A stretch of 10,237 nt of DNA, taken from an uncultured Bacteroidota bacterium. GTDB taxonomy: Bacteria > Bacteroidota > Bacteroidia > Chitinophagales > Chitinophagaceae. The stretch is from contig CALLKA010000064.1 in NCBI GenBank assembly GCA_938008665.1, positions 1 through 10,237 of the forward strand. Reading direction: 5' to 3'. Of this stretch, positions 1 through 7,039 are shown piece after piece. Position numbers and translations under genes: made by a program. Below the pieces are notes generated by a model. That model ran no database searches. It saw only the letters and a program-made list of their open reading frames with translations, and was not told where the DNA came from. The number at the start of each line of letters is the position of its first letter. The stretch's first letter is position 1.

Positions 1-171
1 ATCAATTTGCCAAGTTACTTTTCCATGAGGTACCTGCTTTTTTCTTAATTCATTCGCAATATGACTTAGTTCATTCAGTGGCGCATTTTCAAATAAAAAC
101 ATGCCTTCTTCTTTAGTCAAATGTTCAAAGTTCAAGGCGCGTTGGTACAGTGTTTCTAAGTTCATATCCAT
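1..171 (-). CDS. mqnC: Cyclic dehypoxanthinyl futalosine synthase, N-terminal fragment (cut by window edge)
   Basis: MqnC is a radical SAM enzyme of the futalosine route to menaquinone; it cyclises dehypoxanthinyl futalosine in the cytoplasm. Only the first 57 codons are present, read leftward from the ATG at 171-169. The fragment contains a 'LTKEEGMFLFENAPL' stretch and ends in 'HGKVTWQID'. In the family these precede the CxxxCxxC iron-sulfur loop, which lies outside the window. The KVTWQID ending fits MqnC better than the related aminofutalosine synthase MqnE, which as I recall differs at this point. A second ATG two codons downstream (165-163) is an alternative start. The gene is divergent from the M16 peptidase operon. 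The family assignment rests on motif recall over a short piece, so another MqnC/MqnE-type radical SAM protein is not fully excluded. Confidence 0.82.
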   Translation of the reverse strand, partial: MDMNLETLYQRALNFEHLTKEEGMFLFENAPLNELSHIANELRKKQVPHGKVTWQID

Positions 172-186
172 TCTATTAATGAGCTA

Positions 187-194
187 CAAAGTTA
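187..194 (-). promoter_or_regulatory. Putative -7 box for mqnC
   Basis: Read on the minus strand this is TAACTTTG, an exact match to the Bacteroidota -7 consensus TAnnTTTG. It lies 15 nt upstream of the mqnC ATG, so the transcript would have a leader of only about ten bases. I do not find a TTG -33 box at the usual 19-21 nt spacing, so the promoter is supported by the -7 element alone. Confidence 0.45.
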
Positions 195-224
195 CAGCAT
201 AAAATAAACGGGTTGTATTAAAAT

Positions 225-269
225 CCCACTTTTTCCCTAATTTATTGTCTGCTCGTTCAACAAAGTGGG
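225..269. repeat. Inverted repeat in the mqnC / M16 divergent intergenic region
   Basis: CCCACTTT at 225-232 is the exact reverse complement of AAAGTGGG at 262-269. A G-T pair (270/224) and a T-A pair (271/223) extend the outside of the stem. The loop is 29 nt, long for a terminator, and no T-tract follows on either strand. It could be a split operator between the divergent genes or chance in AT-rich DNA. The rest of the intergenic stretch 172-343 shows no other structure I can support. Confidence 0.3.
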
Positions 270-343
270 GTATTTAAAATAAAGTTCTGGAATAGGTATT
301 AGAAAAGGAACTATTGTACTTATTAAGTAATTTCGTACTCTTT

Positions 344-1582
344 ATGATACAATTTGACAAATTTGAACTTGACAATGGCCTAAAAGTTATTGTTCATCAG
401 GATACCAGCACGCCCATGGCAGTGGTAAATGTGCTATACAATGTGGGCGCAAAAGATGAGGACCCGCATAAAACAGGGTTTGCCCATTTATTTGAGCATC
501 TGATGTTTGGCGGAAGTATTAATATTCCTATCTACGATGAACCTTTGCAAAGAGCAGGAGGTGAAAACAATGCCTATACGACCAACGATTTAACGAATTA
601 TTATTGTCAAATTCCGGCTGAAAATATTGAGACTGCTTTTTGGTTGGAAAGTGATCGTATGTTGTCGCTTGCTTTTAGCGAAAAAAGTTTGGAAGTGCAA
701 CGTAAGGTAGTTTGTGAGGAATTCAAAGAACATTATATCAATAAACCTTATGGGGATGCTTGGCACAAAATGCGGACGTTAGCCTATACCAATCATCCTT
801 ATCGCTGGATGACCATTGGGGCATCGCTTGAACACGTGGAGCAAGCAAAAATGCAAGATGTAAAGGATTTCTTCTTTAAATTTTATCGTCCCAACAACGC
901 TATATTAGTTGTCACTGGAAATGTGACCACGGAACAAGTAAAGCAATTGGCTGAAAAATGGTTTGGCCCAATCGCTTCAGGCGATGCTTATGAACGAAAC
1001 TTACCAATGGAACCAGTGCAACAAAAAAGCAGGTTCCAAGATGTACGTGCAGATGTCCCCTTAGATATGTTAATGATGACCTGGCATATGGGCGGACGTT
1101 TGGATGAAAACTATCACGCAACTGATTTAATGACCGATGTGATTGGTGGCGGTGCCACTTCAAGATTATATGAACAATTAATAAAAGTGAAACAAATATT
1201 TTCTTCTATTGATTGTTATCATTTTGGCACCATTGATCCAGGCTTAGTCGTGATTGAAGGAAAGTTGGTGAAAGGAATTACCATGTCGGTTGCTGAAAAA
1301 GCAGTGTTGGATGAAATTGAATTAATTAAAAACACGATGATGCCGACCCATGAAGTTCAAAAAGTAATTAACAAAACTGAAAGTTTAATTTGTTTTGAAG
1401 ATATGAGCATCATGAATAGGGCACATAGTTTGGCGTATTATGAATTATTAGGTGATGCGAATTTGATGAATCAGGAGTTGGTGAAATACCAAAAAGTTAC
1501 ACCTGAATTAATTCAACAAACAGCACAACAAATTTTTCAGGACACCAACCGCAATACTTTATATTATTACAGTAAATCATAA
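344..1582 (+). CDS. M16 family zinc metallopeptidase, catalytic subunit
   Basis: Predicted zinc-dependent protease of the M16B (processing-peptidase-like) group. With the start at ATG 344 the protein is 412 aa. The inverted zinc motif HxxEH is intact at H48, E51 and H52, and a third ligand follows about 74 residues later in 'VVCEEF' (probably E126). No signal peptide is visible, so a cytoplasmic location is inferred. The two-lobed M16 fold seems complete in length, but the C-terminal half lacks the RxxxGYxY segment, which is present in the next gene. The next ORF starts 4 nt after the stop, which fits a co-translated heterodimer. An upstream in-frame TTG at 314 would add ten residues; I reject it because the family N-terminus normally begins just before the 'F.LDNGL.V' strand. 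The natural substrate is unknown. Confidence 0.9.
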   Translation: MIQFDKFELDNGLKVIVHQDTSTPMAVVNVLYNVGAKDEDPHKTGFAHLFEHLMFGGSINIPIYDEPLQRAGGENNAYTTNDLTNYYCQIPAENIETAFWLESDRMLSLAFSEKSLEVQRKVVCEEFKEHYINKPYGDAWHKMRTLAYTNHPYRWMTIGASLEHVEQAKMQDVKDFFFKFYRPNNAILVVTGNVTTEQVKQLAEKWFGPIASGDAYERNLPMEPVQQKSRFQDVRADVPLDMLMMTWHMGGRLDENYHATDLMTDVIGGGATSRLYEQLIKVKQIFSSIDCYHFGTIDPGLVVIEGKLVKGITMSVAEKAVLDEIELIKNTMMPTHEVQKVINKTESLICFEDMSIMNRAHSLAYYELLGDANLMNQELVKYQKVTPELIQQTAQQIFQDTNRNTLYYYSKS

Positions 1583-1586
1583 AATC

Positions 1587-2870
1587 ATGGCATTAGATCG
1601 ACAAATGGCTCCTGTAATTAAAGATGCTATTGATTTTGACATTAAGTTAAAACCATACCAGCACTTTGTTTTAGACAACCAAGTGGAAGTATATACTTAT
1701 GAAGGAGGCGCAGAACCGGTGATGCTCATGGATATGGTATTTTTTGCTGGTAATTCCTATGAGGATAAAAACTGGGTAGCAGCTGCTACTAATTTTTTAT
1801 TAAAAAATGGAACAACGAAAAAAAATGCGTTTGAAATTAATGAAGCCTTTGAATTTTATGGTGCGCATTTAAGCAGAAACTGTTACAATGAAACGGCAAC
1901 TATTGCTTTACATTGTTTGACGAAATATTTTAAGGAAGTGATTCCGGTAGTGAGTGAATTAATATCCGAGGCTAATTTTCCTGAAAAAGAATTACAAATA
2001 TATCAGCAAAATTTAATTCAACGACTATCACTTAATTTAAAAAAGAGTGATTTTATTGCGAATCGATTTATTGATGAATATTTATTTGGTATTAATCATC
2101 CTTATGGTAAATACGCGATGCAGGAAGATTATAAAAATGTTACTTTAGCCGATTTGTCTGCTTTTTATGATACTTATTATAAGCATGGCAAGTGTATTAT
2201 TTTTATGGCAGGCAAATTTCCAAGCGATATGCAGGAATTATTAAATAAACATATTGGTCAGTTGCCATTAAATAAAAAAGTAATTACCAATGTTATACAT
2301 CCTATTGTTTCCGCTGCACAAAAGCAGTACAGTGTGGTGAATGATGCATCATCGGTACAAGGATCTATTCGTATTGCACGACATTTTCCTAATCGCCATC
2401 ATCCCGATTTTGCACCGACACAGGTGTTGAATAATATTTTTGGCGGATTTTTTGGCTCTCGTTTAATGCGCAATATTAGAGAAGATAAAGGTTACACCTA
2501 TGGCATACATAGTTATTTACAGAATCACGTGCAGCAATGTGCTTGGATGATAAGTACGGATGCAGGTAAGGATGTATGTAAACCAACGATGGAAGAAGTA
2601 TATAAGGAAATGAAAATATTGAGAGAAGAATTGGTGAGTGAAGACGAACTAAAATTGGTTAAAAATTATATGTTGGGTGGATTGTTGGGCGATTTGGATG
2701 GGCCCTTTCAAATTATTGCTAGATGGAAAACCTATATCTTAAATGATTTAAACGATGCCTACTTTTATAATACCATTGATGTTGTCAAATCTATTCAGCC
2801 AGAACAGCTAAAAACCTTGGCGGAACAATACTTGAAACCGGAGGATTTTTATGAATTAGTGGTGTATTAA
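1587..2870 (+). CDS. M16 family peptidase-like protein, non-catalytic partner subunit
   Basis: A 427-aa M16B homologue. At the place of the zinc site the sequence reads 'AAATNFLLKNGT' (about residues 66-76), so HxxEH is lost and the protein should not hydrolyse peptides alone. The C-terminal half keeps the typical 'NIREDKGYTYG' segment with R298, Y303 and Y305; in M16 enzymes an Arg/Tyr pair here holds the substrate backbone. The upstream subunit shows the reverse pattern (zinc site present, this segment absent). The two are therefore probably complementary halves of one heterodimer, as known for other paired bacterial M16B proteins and mitochondrial processing peptidase. No signal peptide or membrane segment is seen. 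The start ATG is 4 nt after the preceding stop, with no Shine-Dalgarno. No hairpin terminator is evident downstream. Confidence 0.9.
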   Translation: MALDRQMAPVIKDAIDFDIKLKPYQHFVLDNQVEVYTYEGGAEPVMLMDMVFFAGNSYEDKNWVAAATNFLLKNGTTKKNAFEINEAFEFYGAHLSRNCYNETATIALHCLTKYFKEVIPVVSELISEANFPEKELQIYQQNLIQRLSLNLKKSDFIANRFIDEYLFGINHPYGKYAMQEDYKNVTLADLSAFYDTYYKHGKCIIFMAGKFPSDMQELLNKHIGQLPLNKKVITNVIHPIVSAAQKQYSVVNDASSVQGSIRIARHFPNRHHPDFAPTQVLNNIFGGFFGSRLMRNIREDKGYTYGIHSYLQNHVQQCAWMISTDAGKDVCKPTMEEVYKEMKILREELVSEDELKLVKNYMLGGLLGDLDGPFQIIARWKTYILNDLNDAYFYNTIDVVKSIQPEQLKTLAEQYLKPEDFYELVVY

Positions 2871-2910
2871 TCTACCATTTATCATTTTCTAGGAACGTTT
2901 AACCATTTTA

Positions 2911-2918
2911 TATTTTTG
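2911..2918 (+). promoter_or_regulatory. Possible distal -7 box upstream of padR
   Basis: TATTTTTG matches TAnnTTTG. No TTG -33 box is present at the expected distance, and transcription from here would read through the downstream palindrome, leaving a leader of roughly 100 nt. In DNA this AT-rich a chance match is quite possible. Confidence 0.2.
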
Positions 2919-2961
2919 TAATTAGTTGATTATCAAATATTTAATATTTTATTTTGATTTA

Positions 2962-2992
2962 TTATAGTACTATGTATTGCATAGTACTATAA
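2962..2992. promoter_or_regulatory. Nested palindromic operator, predicted PadR binding site
   Basis: Two perfect 13-bp arms (2962-2974 and 2980-2992) flank a 5-nt spacer, TATTG. Each arm contains the self-complementary 10-mer ATAGTACTAT (2964-2973 and 2981-2990). The site is therefore both a large inverted repeat and a tandem duplication of one palindrome, with centres 17 bp apart. The spacer holds the TTG that serves as -33 box of the padR promoter, so a bound repressor would block RNA polymerase. PadR-family regulators commonly repress their own operon through an inverted repeat near the promoter. That this PadR is the ligand is inferred from position and symmetry. I noticed no second copy in the window. 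Confidence 0.75.
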
Positions 2993-3007
2993 AATTTCAT
3001 AGTTTTG
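2977..3007 (+). promoter_or_regulatory. padR-pspC promoter (-33 / -7)
   Basis: TTG at 2977-2979 and TAGTTTTG at 3000-3007 are separated by exactly 20 nt, matching the Bacteroidota housekeeping promoter TTG-N19-21-TAnnTTTG. Transcription should start around 3012, giving a leader of about 14 nt before the ATG at 3026. The -33 element lies in the spacer of the palindrome described at 2962-2992. Confidence 0.75.
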
Positions 3008-3025
3008 TGCTTCAAACAGAAAGTT

Positions 3026-3391
3026 ATGGATATTCAAAACACACAAAGTCAAATGCGCAAGGGCGTTTTGGAGTTTTGCATATTGTCCATCATTCAACAA
3101 GGCGAGGTTTATCCAAGTGATATTGTTGAGAAAATGAAACAGGCCAATTTGCATATACTTGAAGGAACCTTGTACCCATTATTGACACGTTTAAAAAATG
3201 CAGGATTATTAAATTATCGTTGGGTGGAAAGTGTCACAGGTCCACCAAGGAAATATTTTGTGATGACTGAGGAAGGCAAAGCTGCATTTGCTACTTTATT
3301 AAATACCTGGAATGAAATGGCAGGTTCTGTACAAGCACTCATTCAAAAAAACGACACCATTACTTCATCAGAACCTAACCAAGTTTCTTAA
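3026..3391 (+). CDS. PadR family transcriptional regulator
   Basis: A 121-aa winged-helix DNA-binding protein of the short PadR type. The hallmarks run in order: 'MRKGVLEFCILSII' (helix 1, about residues 10-23), 'EGTLYPLLTRLKNAGLL' (recognition helix, about 46-62), and the wing 'GPPRKYFVMTEEG' (about 73-85). A short C-terminal helix for dimerisation follows. ATG 3026 is chosen because the longer TTG-initiated reading (3005) starts inside the predicted -7 box. The gene sits 11 nt before the PspC-domain gene, a pairing common in Bacteroidota, so its likely job is to repress itself and that membrane protein in response to an unknown signal. The Ser/Thr-rich tail after residue 108 has no recognisable motif. 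Confidence 0.92.
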   Translation: MDIQNTQSQMRKGVLEFCILSIIQQGEVYPSDIVEKMKQANLHILEGTLYPLLTRLKNAGLLNYRWVESVTGPPRKYFVMTEEGKAAFATLLNTWNEMAGSVQALIQKNDTITSSEPNQVS

Positions 3392-3402
3392 ATTATAATA
3401 CT

Positions 3403-5706
3403 ATGAACAAAGTAATCAATATCAATTTTCAAGGTCGTATACTTCCTATTGAGGAGTTGGCCTATGACTTATTAAAACAATATATAGATAGTTTGCGAAC
3501 TTATTTTGTCAACGAAGAAGGATGCGATGAAATTATCAATGATATCGAATGTAGAATTGCAGAATTATGCGATGAGCGTTTAAAAAAAGGAACACCTTGT
3601 ATTACACAGGAGCATATGAATTTAATTATTACTAGTATTGGCCGTCCTGCTGATTTTGAAGCACAGGATGGTTTTGAACAATCTACTGCTTCAGCTTCTG
3701 CAGATTCAAGTTATAGCAGCGATAGCCGCCAACAAAATACGAGTTATACGGATGGTGATAATTATGGTCCAAAGCAAAAGAGATTATACCGTGATGAACA
3801 AAATAAAGTATTGGGTGGGGTTTGTAGTGGTATTGCAAATTATTTTGGATTAGAACCTTTGTTAGTTAGAATCCTTTGGATATTTTTAATTGGCGTGAAC
3901 ATTTTAGGGTATTTAATTTTATGGATTGCAGTACCAAGTTCATCCGTAAAAGAAGTGGGTGGTCCACGTAAGCGTTTGTTCAGAGATATTGATCATAAAA
4001 TTATAGGTGGTGTGAGTGCGGGATTAGCCAAATATTTTGGTATTCAAGTGTGGATCATCAGAATTTTATTTTTGATTCCATTTATTCGCTTCGTTGCAAA
4101 TTTTAGACATATTCATTTGTTTCAATTTTGGGAATTCCCCGATTTCCCTAATTTTTTAGATATCACTTTCAGTCCAGGAGCTGTTTTTGTATACATTGTA
4201 TTATGGCTAGTATTACCAGAAGCCAGAACGAGTGCCGATAAATTAGAAATGGTAGGAGAAAAAGTAGATATCAATAGCATTAAGAATACCATCCAAAATG
4301 ATATGGAAGGTTTTGCAAAAAGAGCGGAAGGTTGGGGAAGTGAATTTTATAAAAAATCAAGAACAGAACGCAGACAACAAAGAACCGAGGATCGGAATGA
4401 ACGTCGCAATGAGCGAAGAAATGGAATAGCGGATGATAATGCTTCCAACACGGTGTACAGAGAAAGTAAAGGCTGTTTGTATTTTATTGCCAGAGCGATT
4501 ACTATTAGCATTAAAGCGTTTGTTTATTTTATTTTAGCAATTGTTGGAGTTTCTTTATTAGCTGCATTATTTGGCATAGGTGCTGCTGCAACAGCTGTAT
4601 ACCCATTAAAAAAGTTTTTATTGGAAGAAGGCGCGCAAAGCTGGGCAGCATTTGGCGCAATATTATTATTTATTTGGGTGCCTGTCATTGGAATTGTTAC
4701 TGCGGTAATTCGTAAAATTGCTGGGTTTAAAAGAGCTAATATTTGGATTAGATCTAGCTTTTGGGCCTTATGGATACTGGGTTGGGTCATGCTATTTTAT
4801 TTTGGCAGTAGTTTGGGACATAGTTTTTCCAAACATAATACACCGGTAGAACAATCTATTGCATTGGCAAATCCTAATGTTAATTATTTAGAATTGACTG
4901 CTACTCCTAAAATGAAATATTATGAAGACAAATGGTTCAAAGTTTCAGAGTTTGTTGATTATGGGGATGAAGACACCATTTTTGTAAGAAATCTTAGGAT
5001 TAGGATTGTACAATCTCCAACGGATAGTTTTCAAGTGAAAGTGGTGAAACTTAGTAACGGAAAAACAGTCATTGAAGCCAATAGCTTAGCGAATAAAATT
5101 AATTTTGATATTACGCAAAAGGACAGTTTAATTTATTTAGACAAGGGGATTGGTATCAATGCAAATGATAAATTCAGAAATCAACATATCATTATGACAA
5201 TTGCAGTTCCTATTGGAAAGCGAATAAAAATCTCTAATAAAGGCTGGTCGCAAACTAATATCAGTATTAATCATAGTGGCATGCGTACTGAAACCATTGA
5301 TCGAATCAGTTCAGATGATGATTGGTATAATGAATGGGATAATGAATCTTTCAGTTATGATCGTGGCGTAACTTATTTAATGACTAGCACAGGATTAGAA
5401 AAAATTGGGCGAGCAGACATTGAAGACAAAGAAGAAGATAAAGTTGAAATGTCAGATATTGAAAATCAATTAAACGAATTAAAATTAGAGCGAGAGCGAC
5501 TTGAAGGGGATTTAAAAAAGTCAAGAGAACAAAAGATAAAAGAGTTGGAAAAAATAGATCGCGCTTTAGAAAAAAAGTCGACCGACAAGAAGGAAAATAA
5601 AGGGTTAACGAATAATACATCGCTGCTTCCTGATTTGAATAAAGTCAATAAAGTGGCGTCCAAGCTTGCAGAAATGCAATCAGTATTTGACCGCTTTCAT
5701 TATTAA
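3403..5706 (+). CDS. Membrane protein with two PspC domains and a coiled-coil C-terminus
   Basis: A 767-aa protein of a Bacteroidota PspC-domain architecture. Residues 1-88 form a soluble N-terminal domain that recalls stand-alone N-termini of Bacteroidota PspC proteins. A Ser/Tyr-rich linker follows (about 92-122). The first PspC domain (about 125-182) carries 'KRLYRDEQNKVLGGVCSGIANYFG' in two parts plus hydrophobic helices. The second (about 189-275) begins 'KRLFRDIDHKIIGGVSAGLAKYFG' (also split here) and contains an aromatic insert near 235-255. A charged Arg/Glu linker (318-340) leads to further hydrophobic segments near 363-400, 413-440 and 450-470. The remainder is beta-rich (about 490-660), recalling DUF4097/DUF2807-type folds, and ends in a Lys/Glu-rich coiled coil (about 683-728). 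PspC in proteobacteria belongs to the phage-shock envelope-stress response; an envelope-stress role here is inferred. No pspA or pspB is adjacent. The gene is co-transcribed with padR and ends before a terminator. Confidence 0.88.
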   Translation: MNKVININFQGRILPIEELAYDLLKQYIDSLRTYFVNEEGCDEIINDIECRIAELCDERLKKGTPCITQEHMNLIITSIGRPADFEAQDGFEQSTASASADSSYSSDSRQQNTSYTDGDNYGPKQKRLYRDEQNKVLGGVCSGIANYFGLEPLLVRILWIFLIGVNILGYLILWIAVPSSSVKEVGGPRKRLFRDIDHKIIGGVSAGLAKYFGIQVWIIRILFLIPFIRFVANFRHIHLFQFWEFPDFPNFLDITFSPGAVFVYIVLWLVLPEARTSADKLEMVGEKVDINSIKNTIQNDMEGFAKRAEGWGSEFYKKSRTERRQQRTEDRNERRNERRNGIADDNASNTVYRESKGCLYFIARAITISIKAFVYFILAIVGVSLLAALFGIGAAATAVYPLKKFLLEEGAQSWAAFGAILLFIWVPVIGIVTAVIRKIAGFKRANIWIRSSFWALWILGWVMLFYFGSSLGHSFSKHNTPVEQSIALANPNVNYLELTATPKMKYYEDKWFKVSEFVDYGDEDTIFVRNLRIRIVQSPTDSFQVKVVKLSNGKTVIEANSLANKINFDITQKDSLIYLDKGIGINANDKFRNQHIIMTIAVPIGKRIKISNKGWSQTNISINHSGMRTETIDRISSDDDWYNEWDNESFSYDRGVTYLMTSTGLEKIGRADIEDKEEDKVEMSDIENQLNELKLERERLEGDLKKSREQKIKELEKIDRALEKKSTDKKENKGLTNNTSLLPDLNKVNKVASKLAEMQSVFDRFHY

Positions 5707-5771
5707 GCCAATAAAAACAGGGTAAGCGCTATTATATAATTGAATGGTTAATGGTTACCTGTATTGAATAT

Positions 5772-5803
5772 AAACACCTCACTTAAAAGTGGGGTGTTTT
5801 TTT
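5772..5803 (+). terminator. Rho-independent terminator after the pspC-domain gene
   Basis: AAACACCTCAC (5772-5782) pairs with GTGGGGTGTTT (5789-5799): 11 bp including one G-U pair. The loop is 6 nt and an unbroken run of seven T (5797-5803) follows. It lies 66 nt after the padR-pspC operon and directly abuts the -7 box for gcvT. Confidence 0.88.
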
Positions 5804-5805
5804 GT

Positions 5806-5813
5806 TATATTTG
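5806..5813 (+). promoter_or_regulatory. -7 box of gcvT
   Basis: TATATTTG is an exact TAnnTTTG match 16 nt before the gcvT ATG, giving a leader of about 10 nt. The -33 position falls in the stem and loop of the upstream terminator and has no TTG, only CTT near 5782-5784, so the promoter may be weak or factor-dependent. Confidence 0.6.
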
Positions 5814-5829
5814 TCGAAATTAATTTCAA

Positions 5830-6924
5830 ATGAGCGAAATTTTGAACACCCCATTTACCCAGAAACACATTGCATTAGGCGCTAAAATGGCCCCATTTGC
5901 TGGATACAATATGCCCATTAGTTATACAGGTATTAATGATGAGCATGCTGCTGTTCGAAATGCTGCTGGTGTTTTTGATGTGAGTCATATGGGTGAGTTT
6001 ATCTTAAGGGGTGCGGATGCACTGGATTTAATTCAAAGGGTAACCAGTAACGATGCATCTGTTTTGGAAGATGGGAAAGCACAATATAGTTGCTTGCCAA
6101 ATGCAACAGGCGGTATCGTAGATGATTTATTAGTATACTGTGTTGAAAAAAACAAAGTGTATATGTTAGTTGTGAATGCATCTAACATTGAAAAAGATTG
6201 GAATTGGATTGTACAACATAATACGAAGGGCGTTGAAATGCATAACATTAGTCCTAAAACTGCTTTGTTAGCAGTACAAGGTCCTAAGGCAGCGCAAATT
6301 GTTCAAAAACTTACTTCGATGGATGTATTAAATATGCCTTATTATAGTTTTGCCAAAGGTGAATTATTGGGTATAGATAATGTATTAATTAGTGCAACAG
6401 GATATACAGGAGCAGGAGGTGTTGAAATTTATTTTGAAGATTTGAATGATCATGCCAATAAAATTTGGGACGCATTATTTGAAGCAGGTGCTGAATTTGG
6501 TATCAAACCCATTGGCTTAGGAGCACGTGATACTTTGCGTTTAGAAATGGGCTTTTGCTTGTATGGAAATGATATTGATGATACGACCAGTCCTTTAGAA
6601 GCGGGCTTGGGTTGGATTACAAAGTTTACAAAGCCCTTTACGAATTCAGTGGCATTGGCGGAACAAAAAGCAAATGGCGTCAATAAAAAATTAGTGGGTT
6701 TTGAAATGATTGATCGTGGGATACCTCGTCATTACTATATTATAAAAGATGCATCAGGGAATGAGATTGGTTCCGTTACTTCTGGAACACAAGCCCCAAG
6801 TTTGGGAAAAGGAATCGGGCTTGGTTATGTACAATCTTCTTTTGCAAAAGTGGATACTGAAATTTATATTGACATTCGTAATACTTTGGTAAAAGCGAAA
6901 GTGGTTAAGTTTCCTTTTAAATAA
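5830..6924 (+). CDS. gcvT: Glycine cleavage system T-protein (aminomethyltransferase)
   Basis: GcvT takes the aminomethyl group bound to lipoyl-H-protein, releases ammonia and passes the one-carbon unit to tetrahydrofolate, giving 5,10-methylene-THF in the cytoplasm. The 364-aa length is typical. Visible family motifs are 'MPISYTGINDEHAAVR' (28-43), 'GVFDVSHMGE' (47-56), 'GGIVDDLLVY' (94-103, whose Asp pair 98-99 includes the catalytic Asp), 'SATGYTGAGGVEIYF' (188-202) and 'GLGARDTLRLEMG' (229-241). The C-terminal folate-domain barrel has 'GSVTSGTQAPSLGKGIGLGYV' near 314-334. gcvH and gcvP are not adjacent, so the gene appears to be its own transcription unit with the -7 box at 5806-5813. The start is the only reasonable ATG and fits the usual N-terminus. 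Nothing unusual is seen in the conserved residues. Confidence 0.96.
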   Translation: MSEILNTPFTQKHIALGAKMAPFAGYNMPISYTGINDEHAAVRNAAGVFDVSHMGEFILRGADALDLIQRVTSNDASVLEDGKAQYSCLPNATGGIVDDLLVYCVEKNKVYMLVVNASNIEKDWNWIVQHNTKGVEMHNISPKTALLAVQGPKAAQIVQKLTSMDVLNMPYYSFAKGELLGIDNVLISATGYTGAGGVEIYFEDLNDHANKIWDALFEAGAEFGIKPIGLGARDTLRLEMGFCLYGNDIDDTTSPLEAGLGWITKFTKPFTNSVALAEQKANGVNKKLVGFEMIDRGIPRHYYIIKDASGNEIGSVTSGTQAPSLGKGIGLGYVQSSFAKVDTEIYIDIRNTLVKAKVVKFPFK

Positions 6925-7007
6925 TCCATTGGTCTGATTTAGGTGTTGGTTTATTTGTACCTGTTTTTTATGGTGTAAATACATGATTTATGTGTTGCTT
7001 GTTATTG

Positions 7008-7015
7008 CATTTTTG
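7008..7015 (+). promoter_or_regulatory. Imperfect -7 box upstream of ssb
   Basis: CATTTTTG differs from TAnnTTTG only in the first base and lies 24 nt before the preferred ssb ATG. There is no TTG at the right -33 spacing. The gene may have this weak promoter or be reached by read-through from gcvT, since I see no convincing terminator in 6925-7000. Confidence 0.25.
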
Positions 7016-7039
7016 CGTCTTAACAAAACATCATGTATT

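Noticed and set aside
314..343. N-terminal extension of the first M16 protein from TTG 314
   Set aside because: ATG 344 matches the normal family N-terminus; the extra ten residues are not a signal peptide (too short, no charged start or cleavage site). A near -7 match TAATTTCG (328-335) lies inside the extension but has one mismatch and no -33 box, so I did not annotate it.
4372..4425. Arg/Glu/Asn-rich repeat-like stretch (NERRNERRN) in the pspC-domain gene
   Set aside because: A short charged cytoplasmic linker of low complexity between membrane regions; the DNA repeat is imperfect and only two units long, so not a CRISPR or tandem-repeat locus.
4524..4790. 88-codon open frame on the minus strand, hydrophobic
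   Set aside because: It is antisense to the membrane segments of the pspC-domain gene, whose codon bias leaves the opposite frame open. No promoter or family resemblance.
5384..5663. Two overlapping minus-strand frames within the coiled-coil end of the pspC-domain gene
   Set aside because: Lys/Glu-rich codons read in antisense give Phe/Leu/Ser-rich frames without stops; both are shadows.
6925..7000. Possible terminator after gcvT (GGT...ACC and ACAT...ATGT pairs)
   Set aside because: The stems are only 3-5 bp and no T-run follows at the right place, so I do not call a terminator.
6983..7039. Hydrophobic 19-residue extension of SSB ending near a Cys, resembling a signal or lipoprotein sequence
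   Set aside because: It starts at a non-preferred ATG only by frame chance; an exported SSB makes no sense, and ATG 7040 begins exactly at the OB-fold start. A -7-like box lies within the extension.
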